Notes: a model not told the origin generated them from the letters alone. A stretch of 64,000 bases of DNA from JAEZPW01 sp035629075 (GCA_035629075.1 DASPIK010000002.1:1-64000), one strand, 5' to 3'. Numbered from the stretch's first letter, positions 16,879-27,537 are shown. Program-made: numbers and translations.

Positions 16879-17397
16879 TTAAGTCCGTGCGCGGAAGCGA
16901 TCCAGAAGTGCGAACACCGGAACTGCCAGCAGCGCGTTAGCAACCGCCGCTAAAACCAAGTGCCCCCAGCGGATTTCAAGAACCTGACCAGCCAAGCCTC
17001 TCCCGATCAGGTAGAAAAGGCCCTGATGCGCCAGGTAGAAGGTGAATGTCATCAGCATGCGGGACCCGGGATTCTCGACATCAAGCTTGACTCCGAGGCT
17101 TGAGGCTACGTATCCGATCACCGTCTTCGCTATGCCGTACAAGCCAAGTGGATGGTGCGTGAGGCTGTCCTGAACGATGCCGATCACGCCGCCGGTAAGC
17201 AAGCCTGATACTGGGTTCCGCCTCGCAACGGCGAAGAAAATGGTCACAAGTAACGGCAGATCAAAAATCGCGAGCCAGAAAAAACGAACTGAGACGAAGG
17301 TTTGAAAGAAGATTGCCAGCAGCGGTACAGCAATGCATACCGGCAGGCTGAACTTGTAAACCGCAACCTGCTCTCGGCTTGTGTAGAGAATATTCAC
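16879..17397 (-). CDS. mreD: Rod shape-determining protein MreD
   Basis: An inner-membrane component of the elongasome that links MreC to the peptidoglycan synthesis machinery. The 172 residues are strongly hydrophobic with about five membrane segments (FSLPVCIAVPLLAIFFQ, FFWLAIFDLPLLVTIFFAVA, LLTGGVIGIVQDSL, LMTFTFYLAHQGLFYLIG, LVLAAVANALLAVPVFALLD) and the conserved GLxxDSL-like element GIVQDSLTHHPLGLYG. It lies about 40 bases after mreC and is the last gene of mreBCD. Confidence 0.9.
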   Translation of the reverse strand: MNILYTSREQVAVYKFSLPVCIAVPLLAIFFQTFVSVRFFWLAIFDLPLLVTIFFAVARRNPVSGLLTGGVIGIVQDSLTHHPLGLYGIAKTVIGYVASSLGVKLDVENPGSRMLMTFTFYLAHQGLFYLIGRGLAGQVLEIRWGHLVLAAVANALLAVPVFALLDRFRART

Positions 17398-17439
17398 GCG
17401 TACTCTGCTTCAAAATTCGTGTTTAGCTATTTTGCCTAG

Positions 17440-18609
17440 CTACTGGGCCGTTGGCGGCGTGGGTTTCGCTTCCGGTCTTGTTGCCGCTCCGTTCGGAGTC
17501 GCTGAACCTCGGGCGGGCGCGCTCTGCCCTGCGGATGAACTCCGCGGAGAAGCAGGTACTACAGACGTACCCGACCCCGTCGAAACCGGATTCGCCACTG
17601 CGGATGCGCCCTGAGGTTTCGGAGCCTGCCCCTGAGTGCCTGCCTGGGCCGTCTGTGCTGCAACTCCCGTCGGCACCTGGCCGGGCGGCGCGTTCTCAGG
17701 TGGCTTCACCGGCACCGATGGCAGGCGAGCAGCCAGGATGTCGGCAGCACGCTGCGGGTTCTCGGGTATGAGATCCGGTTGTCTCTCATCAATTTTCTTT
17801 ATAACCAGAACTTCCTCAATGCGGTCCAATCGAGCTGATGGCTTCACCCGAATGTTGAGGAACATGTCGGTTCCCGGATTGACCGATATCACGCGACCGA
17901 CCGGCAGCCCTTTGGGGTATATCCGATCGCCTCCACTTGTGAGTACCATCTCGCCCGGCTGGACCTTTTCGTCAGACATGACGTAATGCATCAAGGCATC
18001 GCCTGACGGTGTACCCCTCAGAATTCCCTGGAGGCGCGACTTCTCGAGAATCACTCCGATTCCGCTGGTCTGGTCATTGATCTCCAGAACCTGCGCCGTT
18101 GCCGGAAAGACTCGCATGATCTTGCCCACGACACCGGTTGGGGTGATCACAGCCATGTCAGGCTCAAGGCCATCTTCCGCGCCACGATCGATATAGAGAA
18201 CCCGAGACGTCTCGCTTCCACTAGTCCCAATGACCTGAGCGGCGATTGTCTCGGCTATGTACTGTTCCTTGAACTTCAGCAGCGCCTGCAATCGCTGGGC
18301 CTGGCTGGCGTCTTGAAGCATGCGTACTTGCTCCATCCTCAATCGCCAGTTCTCATTCTGCAGGCGTTCATTCTCGGTCCTCAGGCTACGAATATTTATA
18401 TAGTTGTGCCAGATACCGAAAACCCAGTCGCTTGTCCCTACCAACGCCTTCTGGACGGGGGTGATGGTCCTTATGGTCCAGACCCGGATCAGCGACACCG
18501 AACCCGTTTCTGTGGGCCTCTTAACTTGCACACCTAACGCCAGCACTTGTATGAAGAGTGCCAGCGCCAGTACCCACAGGTTCTTATGTCGGCTTACGAT
18601 CTTGTCCAT
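17440..18609 (-). CDS. mreC: Rod shape-determining protein MreC
   Basis: A periplasmic scaffold anchored by one N-terminal membrane helix (LWVLALALFIQVLALGVQV). A coiled coil follows (IRSLRTENERLQNENWRLRMEQVRML), then the two beta-barrel halves of the MreC domain (VIGTSGSETSRVLYIDRGAEDGLEPDMAVITPTGVVGKI). The C-terminal 110 residues are a low-complexity Pro/Ala/Gln tail not found in all homologues. ATG 18609 gives MDKIVSRHKNLW, a natural short cytoplasmic lead; a TTG at 18702 would add 31 residues without membrane or family character. It lies between mreB and mreD. Confidence 0.93.
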   Translation of the reverse strand: MDKIVSRHKNLWVLALALFIQVLALGVQVKRPTETGSVSLIRVWTIRTITPVQKALVGTSDWVFGIWHNYINIRSLRTENERLQNENWRLRMEQVRMLQDASQAQRLQALLKFKEQYIAETIAAQVIGTSGSETSRVLYIDRGAEDGLEPDMAVITPTGVVGKIMRVFPATAQVLEINDQTSGIGVILEKSRLQGILRGTPSGDALMHYVMSDEKVQPGEMVLTSGGDRIYPKGLPVGRVISVNPGTDMFLNIRVKPSARLDRIEEVLVIKKIDERQPDLIPENPQRAADILAARLPSVPVKPPENAPPGQVPTGVAAQTAQAGTQGQAPKPQGASAVANPVSTGSGTSVVPASPRSSSAGQSAPARGSATPNGAATRPEAKPTPPTAQ

Positions 18610-18749
18610 GACTGCAGTTCGTATGTCCCGCCCTGGTTGTCTTCGACGGCATGCGGGGAAAACGCATGCTCTGCTTTCACGCACGAAAGCGAGCCCCGGC
18701 AACTAGAACCAGAAACTAGAGACCAGAAACTCGCTTCCGCCACTCTTCA

Positions 18750-19808
<1,059 letters not shown>

Positions 19809-20208
19809 CAGACTTCTTCTCTCCGAACTTGCTTACTGCCAAACTTACTTACTCAAACTCAGAATCCCTGGAGTCGCACTTCGAAAGTTTTCGTGCGCGC
19901 CTTGGCGCGCCCTTTCCCGAGCGCACTAGCCGCCATTTGCACTCACCGCCTGGGGGCCCTTGCGACTGGTCACTTCTGTGCGTATCAGCTGCTCTGATTC
20001 TAGTCCAATCAGCAGCTTCTTGCGCGAGGCACACACCTGATTTTCCACTTACTCGGGCGCAGAAAATAGCCCATCCGCCCACTTCGAGGCTCACCTTGCA
20101 TCAGGGGCTTTCAGCCCGAGGCGTAAGAGATTACAGCTACTACCGAATCCCGAACACGTTGCAAGAGTGCTAGTACCTGCGCGAAGTGCTCGACAACGCA
20201 GGCCCCGC
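19809..20208 (-). other. mreB upstream region
   Basis: A 400-base gap upstream of mreB with no ORF. It carries an 8-bp-type inverted repeat (GCGCGCC at 19895-19901 against GGCGCGC at 19904-19910) about 90 bases before the mreB start. There is a -10-like TAGAAT on the minus strand at 20002-19997, with only a weak -35 partner. The mreB promoter probably lies here, but I cannot place it firmly. Confidence 0.35.
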
Positions 20209-21486
20209 CTACTCGATCACGATGCGCTTCTGCTCCGTTTTCACGCCGCCCTTTGCGTTCTGCGCAGTCACGGTGATTAAGTTCACTCCGTTCGGCAGCG
20301 GTGCGGTGAAAAAGTGGAACGTACCGTCGCCGTTTACCATCGGAACTTCCTGCCCGTTCACCATGACGCGCGCTGAAATGTCAGTCTTGCCTCTTATCTC
20401 GATCACGTGACCGTGCTGGATAAATGGTTGCAGTTCCAATGGCAGTCCAGTGGCCTCGGTGGCTCGCGCTACTACCGAGAACTGGTTGCGCTCACTCTCG
20501 ACAGACTCCTTGCCCTTCGCGTCAAGCGAGGTTACCAGCCAGTAGTAGCCGCCTTCCTTCAGGCCAGACACCTTGACCTGCGGCTCCGTTGCAATCCGAT
20601 CGAAAACGGTCGACGAGAAGTACGGATTTTTCGAGATACGTACACGGTACCCACGCACGCCGGCGACTGGCGTCCAGGAAAATTCGACGGGTTTCGACGG
20701 AGTGGAAACGTAAACGGGACTCATGTTAGCCGGCTGAATCAGTGTTGGTGGCCCTATCTCGCGGGCTTTCGTCATCTGCTGGGAGCCACTGCGGAAGCTG
20801 ACTTTCTCCCAATTCGACAACATTACGCTCTCGCCACCTCGAGTGACTTGGCCAGAACCCTTCTTCAACAAGATTTCGTGCTGGTCTGCACGCGGGTCAT
20901 TGTGGACCATCGCCGCTGATTGTGGTGCGAGGGCGGCCTTAGCTCCGGCTACGCGCACTTCTGACCGCGAACCTTCGATGTAGGTTGCTGTCGCGAGATC
21001 GACAGTACCGGTGGTCACCTGTACGGCGACCTGGGTCTGCTGCGACGAGTTGGTCGAGTTCTCTTCGATGACGATCAGCGAGTCCTGCTTGATTGTGTAG
21101 CTGGTGCCATCGGCAAACACCACCTTGGCCATGCCCTCGGAGGATGTCTGGACGACGTCACCTTTCTCCAGCGGCACACTGTAATCGGCAGCGACCCACG
21201 AGTTGCCCGTAGCTTTCTTCACGCGTACGGTGCCGTCGATGTTCGTGAAATGGGCCTGTTGTGCGCCTTCGAGATCGGCTTTTCGAACGTTCCCGGCCGC
21301 TACTCCGATCTTCTCCAGACCGCGATTAACGGCAGCGACAGCCCCCATGACCAGAGGGGAATCAGGGAATGCGAAGTAAGTGACCGTCCCAATAATCACC
21401 GTGCCTGCCAACACGGACAGGGCCACGCTTCGATAGGTGACCGTCATCCATGAAATCAGGAACTCGGAATTCTTTTTTCGTGCCAC
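20209..21486 (-). CDS. FecR-domain protein with fibronectin/Ig-like C-terminal modules
   Basis: Its function is unknown. One N-terminal membrane helix (SVALSVLAGTVIIGTVTYFAF, about 20-40) anchors a long extracytoplasmic part. A FecR-like beta domain spans about 75-215 (VRVKKATGNSWVAADYSVPLEKGDVVQTSSEGMAKVVFADGTSYTI). A fibronectin-type module follows near 255-345 (VEFSWTPVAGVRGYRVRISKNPYFS) and an Ig-like module at the end (IEIRGKTDISARVMVNGQEVPMVNGDGTFHFFTAPLPNGVNLITVTAQNAKG). Proteins of this design are common in Acidobacteria and may bind envelope polymers; that role is inference. It stands alone, divergent from the aldehyde dehydrogenase gene. Confidence 0.85.
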   Translation of the reverse strand: MARKKNSEFLISWMTVTYRSVALSVLAGTVIIGTVTYFAFPDSPLVMGAVAAVNRGLEKIGVAAGNVRKADLEGAQQAHFTNIDGTVRVKKATGNSWVAADYSVPLEKGDVVQTSSEGMAKVVFADGTSYTIKQDSLIVIEENSTNSSQQTQVAVQVTTGTVDLATATYIEGSRSEVRVAGAKAALAPQSAAMVHNDPRADQHEILLKKGSGQVTRGGESVMLSNWEKVSFRSGSQQMTKAREIGPPTLIQPANMSPVYVSTPSKPVEFSWTPVAGVRGYRVRISKNPYFSSTVFDRIATEPQVKVSGLKEGGYYWLVTSLDAKGKESVESERNQFSVVARATEATGLPLELQPFIQHGHVIEIRGKTDISARVMVNGQEVPMVNGDGTFHFFTAPLPNGVNLITVTAQNAKGGVKTEQKRIVIE

Positions 21487-21745
21487 AGATTCAGTGTATT
21501 ACCGGGATTCAGTGCTGCGAGACTAGCATAACCAGCATTCCCCTCAAATAGGGTAAATAGCTTGATACTCGTTACTTTCGGATCATCAACCAGAATGGAT
21601 GAAGAGTGAACCCGGCGCTGCCCCTAACGGAAGCAGATCTTTCGTTCATACGTTATCCGCTCCCTCGTCCCCCTCCCACTTGCCCCCTATGCACAGAACG
21701 GATAGCATGACAGGTTTTGCATTCCTTAGCACGGAGGCTGAGACG

Positions 21746-23260
21746 ATGGCCACTGAGGCGATCGCAGGGACGGCAAGAATTTTTAAGAATCTCATCGATG
21801 GTGAGTGGGTCGAAACCCGAACCGGTGAGACATTCGAGAACATCAACCCCGCCGACACCCGTGATGTCGTTGGCATCTTTCAGAAGTCGGGCCCCGATGA
21901 CGTGGATGCTGCTGTCGAATCGGCGAGACAGGCATTCAAGAAGTGGCGCCTCGTTCCAGCGCCCCGCCGCGCCGAGATCCTCTATGAAGCCTCGCGCATC
22001 CTGACCGAGCGCAAAGAACGGTACGCGCGCGACATGACGCGCGAAATGGGCAAGATTATCAAGGAGACACGCGGCGATGTTCAGGAAGCTATTGATACCG
22101 GCTACTACATGGCCGGGGAAGGGCGTCGTCTGTTCGGCGTCACAACGCCCTCTGAACTGCCGAACAAGTTCGCGATGGCTGTCCGTCAGCCTCTGGGCGT
22201 TTGCGCCATGATCACGCCGTGGAACTTCCCCATGGCCATCCCGTCCTGGAAGCTATTCCCCGCGATTCTGGCCGGCAACTGCTGCGTTATCAAGCCCGCG
22301 CAGGACACACCACTTTCCACTTTCAACTTCGTCCAGGCACTGCTTGATGCCGGCATTCCGCATGGAGTCGTCAACGTCGTGACCGGCTTCGGTTCCGTCA
22401 TCGGCCGGACCATGACCGAGAACTCGGATGTCCGCGCGGTCTCGCTCACCGGTTCGACAGCGGTCGGACGTATCGTTGGCGAATCCTGTGCCAAGAGCTT
22501 CAAGCACTGCTCGCTCGAACTCGGCGGCAAGAACCCGATGATCGTCCTGGACGACGCCAACCTCGACCTGGCGCTCGATGGTGGTCTTTGGGGCGGCTTC
22601 GGAACGACCGGACAGCGCTGCACCGCCACCAGCCGCATCATTGTCCAGAAGGGCATCTACAAGCAGTTTGTCGATGAGTACGTCTCTCGCGCCAAGAAGT
22701 TGAAGGTCGGCAATGGTCTCGACGAGACGACCGAGATGGGCCCGGCAGTCAACAAGAGCCAGTTAGAAACTGACCTAAGCTACGTGCAGGTTGGCAAAGA
22801 TGAAGGTGCCAAGCTGCTTTGCGGCGGCAACCGCCTCGACTCCGGCGACTATAAGTACGGCTGGTTCATGGAACCCACGGTCTTCGGCGACGTTGATCCC
22901 AAAATGCGCATCGCTCAGGAAGAGATCTTCGGCCCCGTTGTCTCCATCATTCCGTGCAACGATCTCGATCACGCCATCGAGATCGCAAACGACATCGAGT
23001 ACGGTCTGTCCTCGGCGCTCTACACCAAGGACGTAAACCGTGCATTCATGGCGATGCGCGACCTTTATGCCGGCATCACCTACATCAACGCTCCGACGAT
23101 CGGCGCGGAAGTTCACCTGCCCTTCGGCGGAACCAAAGCAACCGGCAACGGACATCGTGAGGGTGGTCTCGGCGCTATTGAGTTCTACACGGAGTGGAAG
23201 TCGGTTTACGTAGATTACAGCGACAAACTGCAGAAGGCGCAGATCGATCGGCCCGAGTAG
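21746..23260 (+). CDS. NAD(P)-dependent aldehyde dehydrogenase
   Basis: Oxidises an aldehyde to the acid in the cytoplasm; the substrate cannot be read from the sequence. The 504-residue protein has all ALDH motifs: ITPWNFPMAIPSWKLFPAI, the coenzyme loop TGSTAVGRIVGE, the general-base glutamate in LELGGKNP, the catalytic cysteine in GTTGQRCTATSR and EEIFGPVVSII. The C-terminal INAPTIGAEVHLPFGGTKATGNGHREGG resembles ALDH7-like and semialdehyde-dehydrogenase clades. ATG 21746 has GGAGG nine bases upstream; the frame is open 49 codons further 5' but that lead has no family character. A terminator follows at 23340. The dispersed repeat lies between. Confidence 0.93.
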   Translation: MATEAIAGTARIFKNLIDGEWVETRTGETFENINPADTRDVVGIFQKSGPDDVDAAVESARQAFKKWRLVPAPRRAEILYEASRILTERKERYARDMTREMGKIIKETRGDVQEAIDTGYYMAGEGRRLFGVTTPSELPNKFAMAVRQPLGVCAMITPWNFPMAIPSWKLFPAILAGNCCVIKPAQDTPLSTFNFVQALLDAGIPHGVVNVVTGFGSVIGRTMTENSDVRAVSLTGSTAVGRIVGESCAKSFKHCSLELGGKNPMIVLDDANLDLALDGGLWGGFGTTGQRCTATSRIIVQKGIYKQFVDEYVSRAKKLKVGNGLDETTEMGPAVNKSQLETDLSYVQVGKDEGAKLLCGGNRLDSGDYKYGWFMEPTVFGDVDPKMRIAQEEIFGPVVSIIPCNDLDHAIEIANDIEYGLSSALYTKDVNRAFMAMRDLYAGITYINAPTIGAEVHLPFGGTKATGNGHREGGLGAIEFYTEWKSVYVDYSDKLQKAQIDRPE

Positions 23261-23306
23261 TCAGTAGTAGCTGTGCTGAACGCCTGACTGACTCACCAGA
23301 TTGAAT

Positions 23307-23332
23307 GTCATCCTGAGCGCAGCTAAGGATCC
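23307..23332 (+). repeat. Dispersed repeat copy 2
   Basis: Begins GTCATCCTGAGCGCAGC, identical over 17 bases to the copy at 1309, and continues TAAGGATCC. It lies between the aldehyde dehydrogenase stop and its terminator hairpin. Confidence 0.55.
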
Positions 23333-23339
23333 ATGTTTC

Positions 23340-23364
23340 GGGCGCGACTTCGGTCGCGCCCTTT
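23340..23364 (+). terminator. Intrinsic terminator after the aldehyde dehydrogenase gene
   Basis: A 9-bp stem GGGCGCGAC / GTCGCGCCC closed by a TTCG tetraloop, with a short T run after it. It lies 80 bases downstream of the stop codon. Confidence 0.75.
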
Positions 23365-23568
23365 CGCCCCTTCTTGAAATTCTCCTCTGCGCCCCCGCGT
23401 TACCTTGCGCTCTCGGCAAACTCCCCTCTCCTTGCGACCCGTCCAATTCAGAACGCTCCCCACCACCGTTCTGGTGCTAGCATTCCCGCAACTTGCATCC
23501 TTGCCGGGTGCCCGTCCACACGCTTCCGGCTGACCAGCCCCGCACCACTCACCGTTTCGGAGGCTTCC

Positions 23569-24324
23569 TTGAAAACCGTTTCCACGTTCATCGCCGGTTT
23601 GCTCATGCTCTGCACCGCAGTCGCGCAGAACCCGCCCTTACAAACACCAGCGGCCCAACCCACCAAGCGCACAGACATCTATCATGTGCTCTTTGCCAAA
23701 GCCGGAGTCGGCAAGGCCGCCCAACTCGGAGACGCCCTCCGAAACCAGCTTCCCAATGCGCCGATGCCCGGGCACTATTTGGTCTTGAGACATCAGCAGG
23801 GCGACGAATGGGACTACGTGGCCATAGAACATCTCGGCACGAGTGCCACAGTGAACGCGGCTGCGCCCCCAGTTCCTCCAGCCGTTCGAGACCTCTACGA
23901 CTGGCACACTGATAGCTTCGTCTCGGGCCCGTCATGGGCCGAGTTTTCCCGCGCCTTGGGAATGGCACCCGAGAGCGTCGCCAAGACCGTCGACTCTGTG
24001 TACGTCGTCGCCGTGATGCGCGCCGCTCCCGGGCAGCGTGACGCGCTCGACAAGTTCATCACCGCCCCACCAACTCCTGGTGGCGCCCCGGCTGGTGAAA
24101 CCGTCGTCCTTCAGCACCTTGAGGGCGGGCCTTGGCAGTTCCTCACCGTCACGCGATTCAACTCGTGGCAAGAGTATGCAACCAACCAGACCAGCAGCGT
24201 TGCCGATACTCGAAAGAACCCCGCTGGCGGCTGGTCTCAGCTCCGCAGCCTCTCCAGCTTCCACCGCGATACCATCACGGATCGTATTTCTCCCGCAGCC
24301 GCTCAGACCGCGCCGACCAAATAG
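23569..24324 (+). CDS. Secreted protein with two ferredoxin-like (dimeric alpha/beta barrel) repeats
   Basis: Its function is not recognised. I set the start at TTG 23569 because GGAGG lies five bases before it and it opens a clean signal peptide (MKTVSTFIAGLLMLCTAVAQ); the frame is open further upstream without such features. The mature part has two similar halves: IYHVLFAKAGVGKAAQLGDAL ... HYLVLRHQQGDEWDYVAIEHLG, and VYVVAVMRAAPGQRDALDKFI ... ETVVLQHLEGGPWQFLTVTRFNSWQEYA. Each looks like a beta-alpha-beta-beta ABM/NIPSNAP-like unit, so the protein may form an intramolecular barrel. It is 251 residues, exported, and possibly a periplasmic binding or stress protein. Confidence 0.75.
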   Translation: MKTVSTFIAGLLMLCTAVAQNPPLQTPAAQPTKRTDIYHVLFAKAGVGKAAQLGDALRNQLPNAPMPGHYLVLRHQQGDEWDYVAIEHLGTSATVNAAAPPVPPAVRDLYDWHTDSFVSGPSWAEFSRALGMAPESVAKTVDSVYVVAVMRAAPGQRDALDKFITAPPTPGGAPAGETVVLQHLEGGPWQFLTVTRFNSWQEYATNQTSSVADTRKNPAGGWSQLRSLSSFHRDTITDRISPAAAQTAPTK

Positions 24325-24491
24325 GTGTTTGGTGTTGTCGCGTTGTCCCACAGATTGGGTGCGCCCAGCGTACCCTTTCGTTCACTACTCGTTTCGTGCC
24401 GGACTTTTCTGAATGGCTGTCCGCGGTAGTCCTGGGCAGGGAGTTTGATAGCGGGCCGGAGGAGGTTCAGTAGCTCTGACTTGCTCCCTGC

Positions 24492-25583
24492 CTAGCAACT
24501 CAGCCTGTAACTCAGCAGGATGCGGCATACGGTAGCCGCAACGTCGCGCGCCAGGTACTCCGCTGGAGGCTGCCAGCCAGAAGTGCTTTTGGTCACCATA
24601 GCGACCAGCCGCAGGATTCTTTCGGTGTCGCAACCGGCCAGAACGTTGGCCCCACATTCCACGGTTTCGGGCCGTTCGGTGACGTCGCGAATCGTCACGT
24701 TAGGAACGCCGAAAATACAGGCTTCTTCCTGCACCGTGCCACTATCCGATATGAGACAGAATGCAGACTGCTCGAGGCGGACGAAATCAAAGAATCCGAA
24801 AGGCTCCACGAAATTGAGGCCAGCGTGGTTCAGGTCGATGGCAAACTCCTGAACTCTCGCGCGCGTACGCGGGTGCAGCGAACAGACAATGGGATATCGG
24901 TACTGCTGGTGCAACCGGACCAGGGCATCTAGAACATTACGCAATCGCTCCTCAACATCGACGTTTTCGGCGCGATGCATTGTGACCACAAAAAACTGCC
25001 GCTCTTTCAACCCAAGTTCATCAAGGACTTTGCTGGCTGCAATCTGCGGGGCATAGTGGTCGATCACTTCCTTGATCGGGTTGCCGGTGACAAAAATTCG
25101 GTTGCTCTCGACGCCCTCACGAAGCAGGTTTTCGCGGCTGCGGTTGGTATACGGCATCAGCACGTTACTGGAATGGTCAATGATGCGGCGGTTAACTTCC
25201 TCTGGGACGCGGTCGTCGTAACAGCGATTTCCGGCCTCCATGTGGTACACCGGAATTCCAAGTCGCCGGGCTACGATCGCCGAAAGACCGCTGTTGGTAT
25301 CACCTAATATCAACAACCTGTCGGGCTTGTGTTCGCGAAGAAGTGCTTCGCATTGGGTAAGGATCTGCCCGATCTGCTCACCAATGGTTGCGCCCCGTAC
25401 GCCCAGGTAAACATCAGGTTCGCGTACCGACATTTCCCGGAAGAACAGCCCATTCAACCGGTCGTCGTAGTTCTGGCCCGTATGAACCAGGATGTGCGAA
25501 CTAGCATGCTGATCGAGCTGGTGGATCACGAGGCTGAGCCGGATGATCTCAGGCCTCGTGCCCAGAATGGTCATGATCTTCAA
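24492..25583 (-). CDS. wecB: UDP-N-acetylglucosamine 2-epimerase (WecB/FnlC type)
   Basis: Epimerises C-2 of a UDP-HexNAc in the cytoplasm. The 363-residue GT-B-like protein shows the family start MKIMTILGTRPEIIRLSLVI, HTGQNYDD, LILGDTNSGL, HMEAGNRCYDDRVPEEVNRRIIDH and the C-terminal ISDSGTVQEEACIFGVP with RDVTERPE. Next to a 4,6-dehydratase and an RmlD-like reductase it fits the third enzyme (FnlC/WbvD/CapG) of UDP-L-FucNAc or UDP-L-QuiNAc synthesis rather than UDP-ManNAc supply. ATG 25583 overlaps the upstream gene by 4 bases. It is the last gene of the polysaccharide operon. Confidence 0.92.
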   Translation of the reverse strand: MKIMTILGTRPEIIRLSLVIHQLDQHASSHILVHTGQNYDDRLNGLFFREMSVREPDVYLGVRGATIGEQIGQILTQCEALLREHKPDRLLILGDTNSGLSAIVARRLGIPVYHMEAGNRCYDDRVPEEVNRRIIDHSSNVLMPYTNRSRENLLREGVESNRIFVTGNPIKEVIDHYAPQIAASKVLDELGLKERQFFVVTMHRAENVDVEERLRNVLDALVRLHQQYRYPIVCSLHPRTRARVQEFAIDLNHAGLNFVEPFGFFDFVRLEQSAFCLISDSGTVQEEACIFGVPNVTIRDVTERPETVECGANVLAGCDTERILRLVAMVTKSTSGWQPPAEYLARDVAATVCRILLSYRLSC

Positions 25584-26644
25584 CGGAGCGTCTCCACCAT
25601 TTCGTCCTCAACGTCTTTGAGCATGAGTCGCCGCTCTTTCAATAGCGCCATGGTCTGCTCCAAGGTCATGACATCGTCGCTCGAACTGTACTCTGCCGAA
25701 AGGCAACCGGAACCTGTCCGCTCGCCGCAGACCTCCGGCAGCATGGGAAGAATGGCATACCAGTCGCCGCGCTCGACAGTCCGGTGCGACTCCTCATCGC
25801 TCACAAGAATCTCATGCACCTTCTCGCCCGGGCGTATACCGGTGACCTTAATTTCAACGTCTCGGTCCCCGATCAACGCTTTAGCCACATTTGTAACCAG
25901 TGCCGATGGGACGCGCGGAATGTAGGTTTCGCCCGGCAAGCCGTACCGAACGGCTGCAAAGATAGTATCTACCGCCTCATCCAGGCTCAGCAGAAAACGC
26001 GTCATATCAGGCGACGTAATCGTAACCGGTCCGCCATTCCTGATCTGCTCGTGAAACAGTGGAATGACCGAACCGCGTGAAGCGAGCACATTACCATAAC
26101 GCGCACACACGAACCGAGTCCCGCGACAGCGCATATTGGCTTGAATAAAAATGCGCTCCTGCAAAGCTTTGGTCATGCCCATCGCATTGACGGGCTTACA
26201 CGCTTTGTCGGTCGAGATGCCAACCACAGTCTCCACGGGCAAGTCGTGTTCCTGGATGGCGCGGACAATGTTCTCCGGACCACCAATATTCGTCTGCACC
26301 GCTTCGTAGGGGAAGTACTCGCAGGTCGGCACCTGCTTCAGCGCCGCGGCGTTGAAAATGACATCGCAGTCCCTGACTGCAGACGCAACGCTGCGGAAGT
26401 CCCGCACATCGCCAATACGGAATTCCAGTTTCTGCTGGAAGTTACGGTAAATGATCTCATCCGTCGCAGCGATCTTGTGCTGGTACTCCATGCGCATGAA
26501 GTGCTGCTTGGCCTCATCACGCGAGAAAACGATAACCTTCGCGGGGTCACCCATGTCGCCCCGCAGGAGCCTGCGTACCAGCACCTTGCCCAGCGAACCC
26601 GTTCCGCCCGTGATTAGAATCCGTTTGCCTTCAAATGGTCCCAT
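25580..26644 (-). CDS. fnlA: UDP-N-acetylglucosamine 4,6-dehydratase/5-epimerase (FnlA/CapE type)
   Basis: An extended short-chain dehydrogenase that converts UDP-GlcNAc to 4-keto-6-deoxy sugars with inversion at C-5. The NAD-binding motif is ITGGTGSLGKVLV, the catalytic region NAAALKQVPTCEYFPYEAVQTNI, and the active-site lysine lies in NAMGMTKALQE. There methionine replaces the tyrosine of the usual YxxxK, as in CapE- and FnlA-type enzymes. The 354 residues are normal in length. The gene lies 8 bases after the RmlD-like reductase and overlaps the epimerase by ATGA, which supports a common UDP-L-6-deoxy-HexNAc pathway. Confidence 0.9.
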   Translation of the reverse strand: MGPFEGKRILITGGTGSLGKVLVRRLLRGDMGDPAKVIVFSRDEAKQHFMRMEYQHKIAATDEIIYRNFQQKLEFRIGDVRDFRSVASAVRDCDVIFNAAALKQVPTCEYFPYEAVQTNIGGPENIVRAIQEHDLPVETVVGISTDKACKPVNAMGMTKALQERIFIQANMRCRGTRFVCARYGNVLASRGSVIPLFHEQIRNGGPVTITSPDMTRFLLSLDEAVDTIFAAVRYGLPGETYIPRVPSALVTNVAKALIGDRDVEIKVTGIRPGEKVHEILVSDEESHRTVERGDWYAILPMLPEVCGERTGSGCLSAEYSSSDDVMTLEQTMALLKERRLMLKDVEDEMVETLR

Positions 26645-26652
26645 CCCTCAGT

Positions 26653-27537
26653 TCACTCCCCTGTTGCGTACGGGGTCGGATCATTTGCCAGCTCCGCCGC
26701 AAGTTCTTTCCACGGCGGCGCCACGTACGCTGTCGCCTTTTCAAATTTTTCACCGCTCATACTGCGATCACATACGAAACTGTCATCGGGCGTAATCTCG
26801 ATGTCGAGTCGAAACGCTTCACGAAGGACACACAGCAGGTCGTACTTTGTAATGGTCTGCCCCGTGACTTGGTAAAGTCCGGATAAAGACCGCTGACGAG
26901 TAATACATTCGGCGACGATTCGCGCCATCAGATTGGTCGTCACGCCGGAATATATGGCCCGCGTGAACCCGCGGATCGTTCGACCCCTCTGGGCCAAGAA
27001 CCATTCCAGCAGGGACGAGTGATGAGAAAGCTCTCTCCCAATAATGGAAGTTCTCAGGGTCAGCGCGTTATCGGTCGTGACCTCCCCCAGAGCCTTCGTT
27101 CTGCCGTAAAGGTCCTCGGCATCTGGTATGTCGGACTCAGTGTATTCGCCGCGCTTGCCGTTAAAAACGCAGTCCGTACTGAAGTGGATCACCCGGCCGC
27201 CCCACCGAGTCGTAATCTCGGCCAATTTGTGCGGCAGCAGCGAATTGATAAGAATGCTGGACACCGCATCGTGTGCCTCGGACCGTTGCTTCACCACGCC
27301 AATACAGTTGACGATAAAAGTGGGACGCAGCTCAGAAAGAAAACTCTCGACAAGGGCCAGGTCGCGGACATCGAACCTGTCAACCACACGTGATGCATCG
27401 AATAGTCCGACGCGACTGATGTGGTCAGAGTGCAGCGGTTCGCGGATCGTGCAATACGTCTCCGGGAACCTGGCTCTGAGGGTCTGAAACACCTTGTGTC
27501 CCAGCATGCCGGAACCGCCCAGAACAAGGATCTTCAT
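26653..27537 (-). CDS. fnlB: RmlD-like sugar nucleotide reductase (FnlB/WbvR type)
   Basis: A short-chain reductase of 294 residues expected to reduce the 4-keto group of the dehydratase product. The Rossmann motif LVLGGSGMLGHKVFQTL opens the protein, NCIGVVKQ marks the substrate loop, and the catalytic set is STDCVFNGKRGEYTESDIPDAEDLYGRTKALGE, with YxxxK. It resembles dTDP-4-dehydrorhamnose reductase overall, but its position beside fnlA and the 2-epimerase favours the UDP-L-HexNAc role. It overlaps the preceding glycosyltransferase gene by 4 bases. Confidence 0.82.
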   Translation of the reverse strand: MKILVLGGSGMLGHKVFQTLRARFPETYCTIREPLHSDHISRVGLFDASRVVDRFDVRDLALVESFLSELRPTFIVNCIGVVKQRSEAHDAVSSILINSLLPHKLAEITTRWGGRVIHFSTDCVFNGKRGEYTESDIPDAEDLYGRTKALGEVTTDNALTLRTSIIGRELSHHSSLLEWFLAQRGRTIRGFTRAIYSGVTTNLMARIVAECITRQRSLSGLYQVTGQTITKYDLLCVLREAFRLDIEITPDDSFVCDRSMSGEKFEKATAYVAPPWKELAAELANDPTPYATGE

